NCBI GenBank assembly: GCA_022829145.1
Contig: CM040753.1
Span: forward strand, 10,361,884-10,425,883
Length of the DNA: 64,000 bases
Direction: 5' to 3'
DNA from: Albula goreensis
Taxonomy: Eukaryota > Chordata > Actinopteri > Albuliformes > Albulidae
Below, piece after piece: positions 63,301-64,000 of the stretch (position 1 is its first letter; every line of letters starts with the position of its first letter). The notes beneath the pieces were generated by a model. The model did no database searches. It was not told the DNA's origin and was given only the letters and a program-made list of their open reading frames with translations. Both the position numbers and the translations under genes were made by a program.

Positions 63301-63682
63301 AATGCATTCAAACTCAGATTAATTTCAACATTATTGCTTGTGTGAACTGTTGTTTTTATTAACTGTTCTATCATCTGTGCTTGAACAAAGGAAAAGAAGG
63401 AGACAGTACAATATGAATGTAAACATAGTATTTATGAAAACCACCCAGTATGATTCTTTGGGTTACACTGTGATGAAAAGATTGAGAAATAGTACAAATA
63501 CTACCATGTCCCAGAGGAAATTGGCCATCCAGTACACCAATGGGCTGACGCCACTGACGAACTGCAGGTGCTTGGCCTTGGTGACCCTCTCCTGGATTAG
63601 ATACAGAACGAAGCTGGCGGGGATGAATGACATGGCGAATATCACGCATATCGCTAACACAGCATCCACTGACGTGGTCAGC
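57199..63682 (-). CDS. abca4: Retinal-specific ABC transporter ABCA4, 3' part (14 exons, 5' part outside window)
   Basis: ABCA4 is the photoreceptor outer-segment flippase that moves N-retinylidene-phosphatidylethanolamine to the cytoplasmic leaflet. Exons in transcript order: 63505-63682, 63008-63123, 61926-62073, 61407-61530, 60707-60836, 60312-60432, 60162-60224, 59956-60062, 59673-59814, 59294-59428, 58966-59069, 58438-58530, 57966-58215, 57199-57330. They join in frame into about 613 residues covering the end of transmembrane domain 2 and nucleotide-binding domain 2: Walker [12 protein letters not shown]-loop YCPQFDA, signature [10 protein letters not shown], Walker [15 protein letters not shown]-loop LTSHSMEE and the C-terminal VFVNFA motif. 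ABCA4-type stretches such as [20 protein letters not shown] and LHPRAAG favour ABCA4 over ABCA1 or ABCA7. Fish can have abca4a and abca4b, and this fragment does not settle which. No frameshift or stop interrupts it. One intron is GC-AG. Confidence 0.95.
57966..58215 (-). CDS. abca4: abca4 exon (regulatory region after NBD2)
   Basis: Encodes the end of Lys and 83 residues: [51 protein letters not shown]. Donor CAG|GTACGA, phase 0. Confidence 0.97.
58438..58530 (-). CDS. abca4: abca4 exon (after H-loop)
   Basis: Encodes the end of Ser, [20 protein letters not shown] and the residues to Tyr, plus two bases of Lys. Acceptor CTTCACAG; donor GTGAGT. Confidence 0.97.
58575..58601 (+). repeat. (CG)n(CA)n alternating repeat
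   Basis: About 15 bases of alternating CG pass into CA repeats, inside the GC-AG intron of abca4 and about 45 bases upstream of its acceptor in transcript terms. Alternating purine-pyrimidine DNA of this kind can form Z-DNA. Confidence 0.93.
58966..59069 (-). CDS. abca4: abca4 exon (Walker B glutamate, D-loop, H-loop His; GC donor)
   Basis: Encodes 34 residues and two bases: [20 protein letters not shown], then VVLTSH. The 5' splice site reads CACAG|GCAAGG, a GC donor; no in-frame GT site would keep the family sequence. Confidence 0.96.
59294..59428 (-). CDS. abca4: abca4 exon (NBD2 ABC signature)
   Basis: Encodes 45 residues: [11 protein letters not shown], then [20 protein letters not shown], then the first half of Walker B (ALVLL). 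Confidence 0.98.
59673..59814 (-). CDS. abca4: abca4 exon (NBD2 Q-loop)
   Basis: Encodes the end of Ser and 47 residues: [20 protein letters not shown], then [17 protein letters not shown] is the Q-loop glutamine. Confidence 0.98.
59956..60062 (-). CDS. abca4: abca4 exon (NBD2 Walker A)
   Basis: Encodes 35 residues and two bases: [20 protein letters not shown], then [20 protein letters not shown] is the Walker A loop that binds ATP phosphates. Confidence 0.98.
60162..60224 (-). CDS. abca4: abca4 exon (NBD2 start, 21 codons)
   Basis: Encodes [20 protein letters not shown] plus Glu. Phase 0 on both sides; donor GAG|GTATGT. Confidence 0.94.
60312..60432 (-). CDS. abca4: abca4 exon (linker before NBD2)
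   Basis: Encodes the end of Trp and 40 residues: [13 protein letters not shown], then [10 protein letters not shown]. The acidic linker leads into NBD2. Confidence 0.95.
60707..60836 (-). CDS. abca4: abca4 exon (last membrane helix)
   Basis: Encodes the end of a Gly codon, 42 residues and two bases: [16 protein letters not shown] and [20 protein letters not shown]. Its acceptor TCTAAAAG is purine-rich next to the AG, weaker than its neighbours. Confidence 0.92.
61407..61530 (-). CDS. abca4: abca4 exon (transmembrane domain 2)
   Basis: Encodes 41 residues and one base, with [20 protein letters not shown] and VTEVYARF. Donor G|GTGAGT. Confidence 0.96.
61766..61812 (+). repeat. Imperfect TG-rich microsatellite in an abca4 intron
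   Basis: TG-rich run with TA and TT interruptions, close to the donor side of the 61,531-61,925 intron's far end. No other content is seen. Confidence 0.8.
61926..62073 (-). CDS. abca4: abca4 exon (transmembrane domain 2)
   Basis: Encodes 49 residues, with [19 protein letters not shown] and [16 protein letters not shown]. It is the part most like ABCA4 and least like ABCA1. Confidence 0.97.
62151..62235 (+). mobile_element. tRNA-derived SINE fragment in an abca4 intron
   Basis: Begins GGGCAGCAATATAATGGTTA, then GGGAGCTGGGCTTGTAACTC, and contains the B-box-like GGTTCAGTTCC. This is the order of a fish tRNA-SINE head. The tail after CACTGCT is degenerate. It lies antisense to abca4. Confidence 0.65.
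62520..62550 (+). repeat. (CCCCA)n pentamer repeat, six units
   Basis: Six tandem CCCCA units. The abca4 sense (minus) strand therefore reads TGGGG repeats, a pattern able to form a G-quadruplex in the intron RNA. Confidence 0.95.
63008..63123 (-). CDS. abca4: abca4 exon (transmembrane domain 2)
   Basis: Encodes 38 residues and two bases: [35 protein letters not shown]. Donor GG|GTAAGC. Confidence 0.95.
63505..63682 (-). CDS. abca4: abca4 exon (transmembrane domain 2), first exon in window
   Basis: Encodes one leftover base and 59 residues: [20 protein letters not shown], then [16 protein letters not shown] and SGVSP. The donor is ATG|GTAGTA, phase 0. By the human 50-exon layout it would be about exon 37. 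Confidence 0.96.
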
Positions 63683-64000
63683 CTGGGGGAGAGAAACACA
63701 CAGGGTACACATTTCCCAGGATGCACAATCAAATCCAGGAAGTTCAAAGCCAAAGATGGTATGAAATGGGGAAATATTTGCAAAATGAATGAAAAACTAC
63801 TATGATGACTGAGAACCAAGAAGAAATCCCTAGCAAAATATACAACAAAATATGTTATTACTGCATCAATAAATAATTTTAAATTCCACTTCACAAGGGT
63901 ACTTAGTGTATATTTTTTAAATGTATTTTTTCCAGATCAGAATGGCCTATGTACCAGTGTCATCATAAGCATGAAGGGAAGGGTTCTATACCGCTGGGGT
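63683..64000 (-). other. abca4: abca4 intron running off the window
   Basis: Sequence upstream (in transcript terms) of the first visible abca4 exon. No exon of the preceding ABCA4 extracellular loop is recognised before the edge. Confidence 0.6.

Noticed and set aside
63338..63805. 155-codon open frame on the plus strand
   Set aside because: Antisense shadow of the abca4 exon at 63,505-63,682.

Overview
This is vertebrate nuclear DNA, almost certainly from a ray-finned fish. Three intron-rich genes are readable exon by exon. The rest is AT-rich non-coding DNA with many dinucleotide microsatellites and a few decayed tRNA-derived SINE pieces. I see no bacterial-type operons, CRISPR arrays, rRNA or tRNA genes, and no intact transposon. 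Gene identities rest on comparing conceptual exon translations with protein families I know; no database search was run.

Region 1 (about 1-14,060, + strand) holds olfactomedin-3 (olfm3, noelin-3/optimedin). Six coding exons join in frame into a 457-residue secreted protein: signal peptide, Noelin/coiled-coil region and a complete olfactomedin domain. Its first exon resembles the short human isoform-B type. Read-through of exon 4 meets a stop after four codons, with AATAAA 31 bases further on, which suggests a short isoform without the olfactomedin domain.

Region 2 (about 14,060-42,580) is 28.5 kb without a recognisable exon. It holds microsatellites, two SINE fragments and CTCF-like motifs, and may carry long-range regulatory elements.

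Region 3 (about 42,600-55,900, + strand) starts with a CpG-rich promoter. It holds a 13-exon gene for a 311-residue ER enzyme of the trans-2,3-enoyl-CoA reductase family, closer to TECR than to TECRL. It is probably the fish tecrl2-type paralogue.

Region 4 (57,199 to the right edge, - strand) holds the last 14 coding exons (about 613 residues) of an ABCA transporter that best matches ABCA4, the retinal N-retinylidene-PE flippase. They cover the second transmembrane half and nucleotide-binding domain 2. The 5' part lies beyond the window. All introns are GT-AG except one GC-AG intron. This gene and the TECR-like gene meet tail to tail.

The three genes share no pathway that the sequence shows. 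The order OLFM - TECR - ABCA resembles human 19p13 (OLFM2, TECR, ABCA7), so the block is best read as one branch of an ancient duplicated region. I found no convincing new biological system. The best leads are the predicted short olfm3 isoform, the paralogy block with its extra TECR-like gene, the GC-AG intron, and a perfect 21-bp hairpin in olfm3 intron 1.
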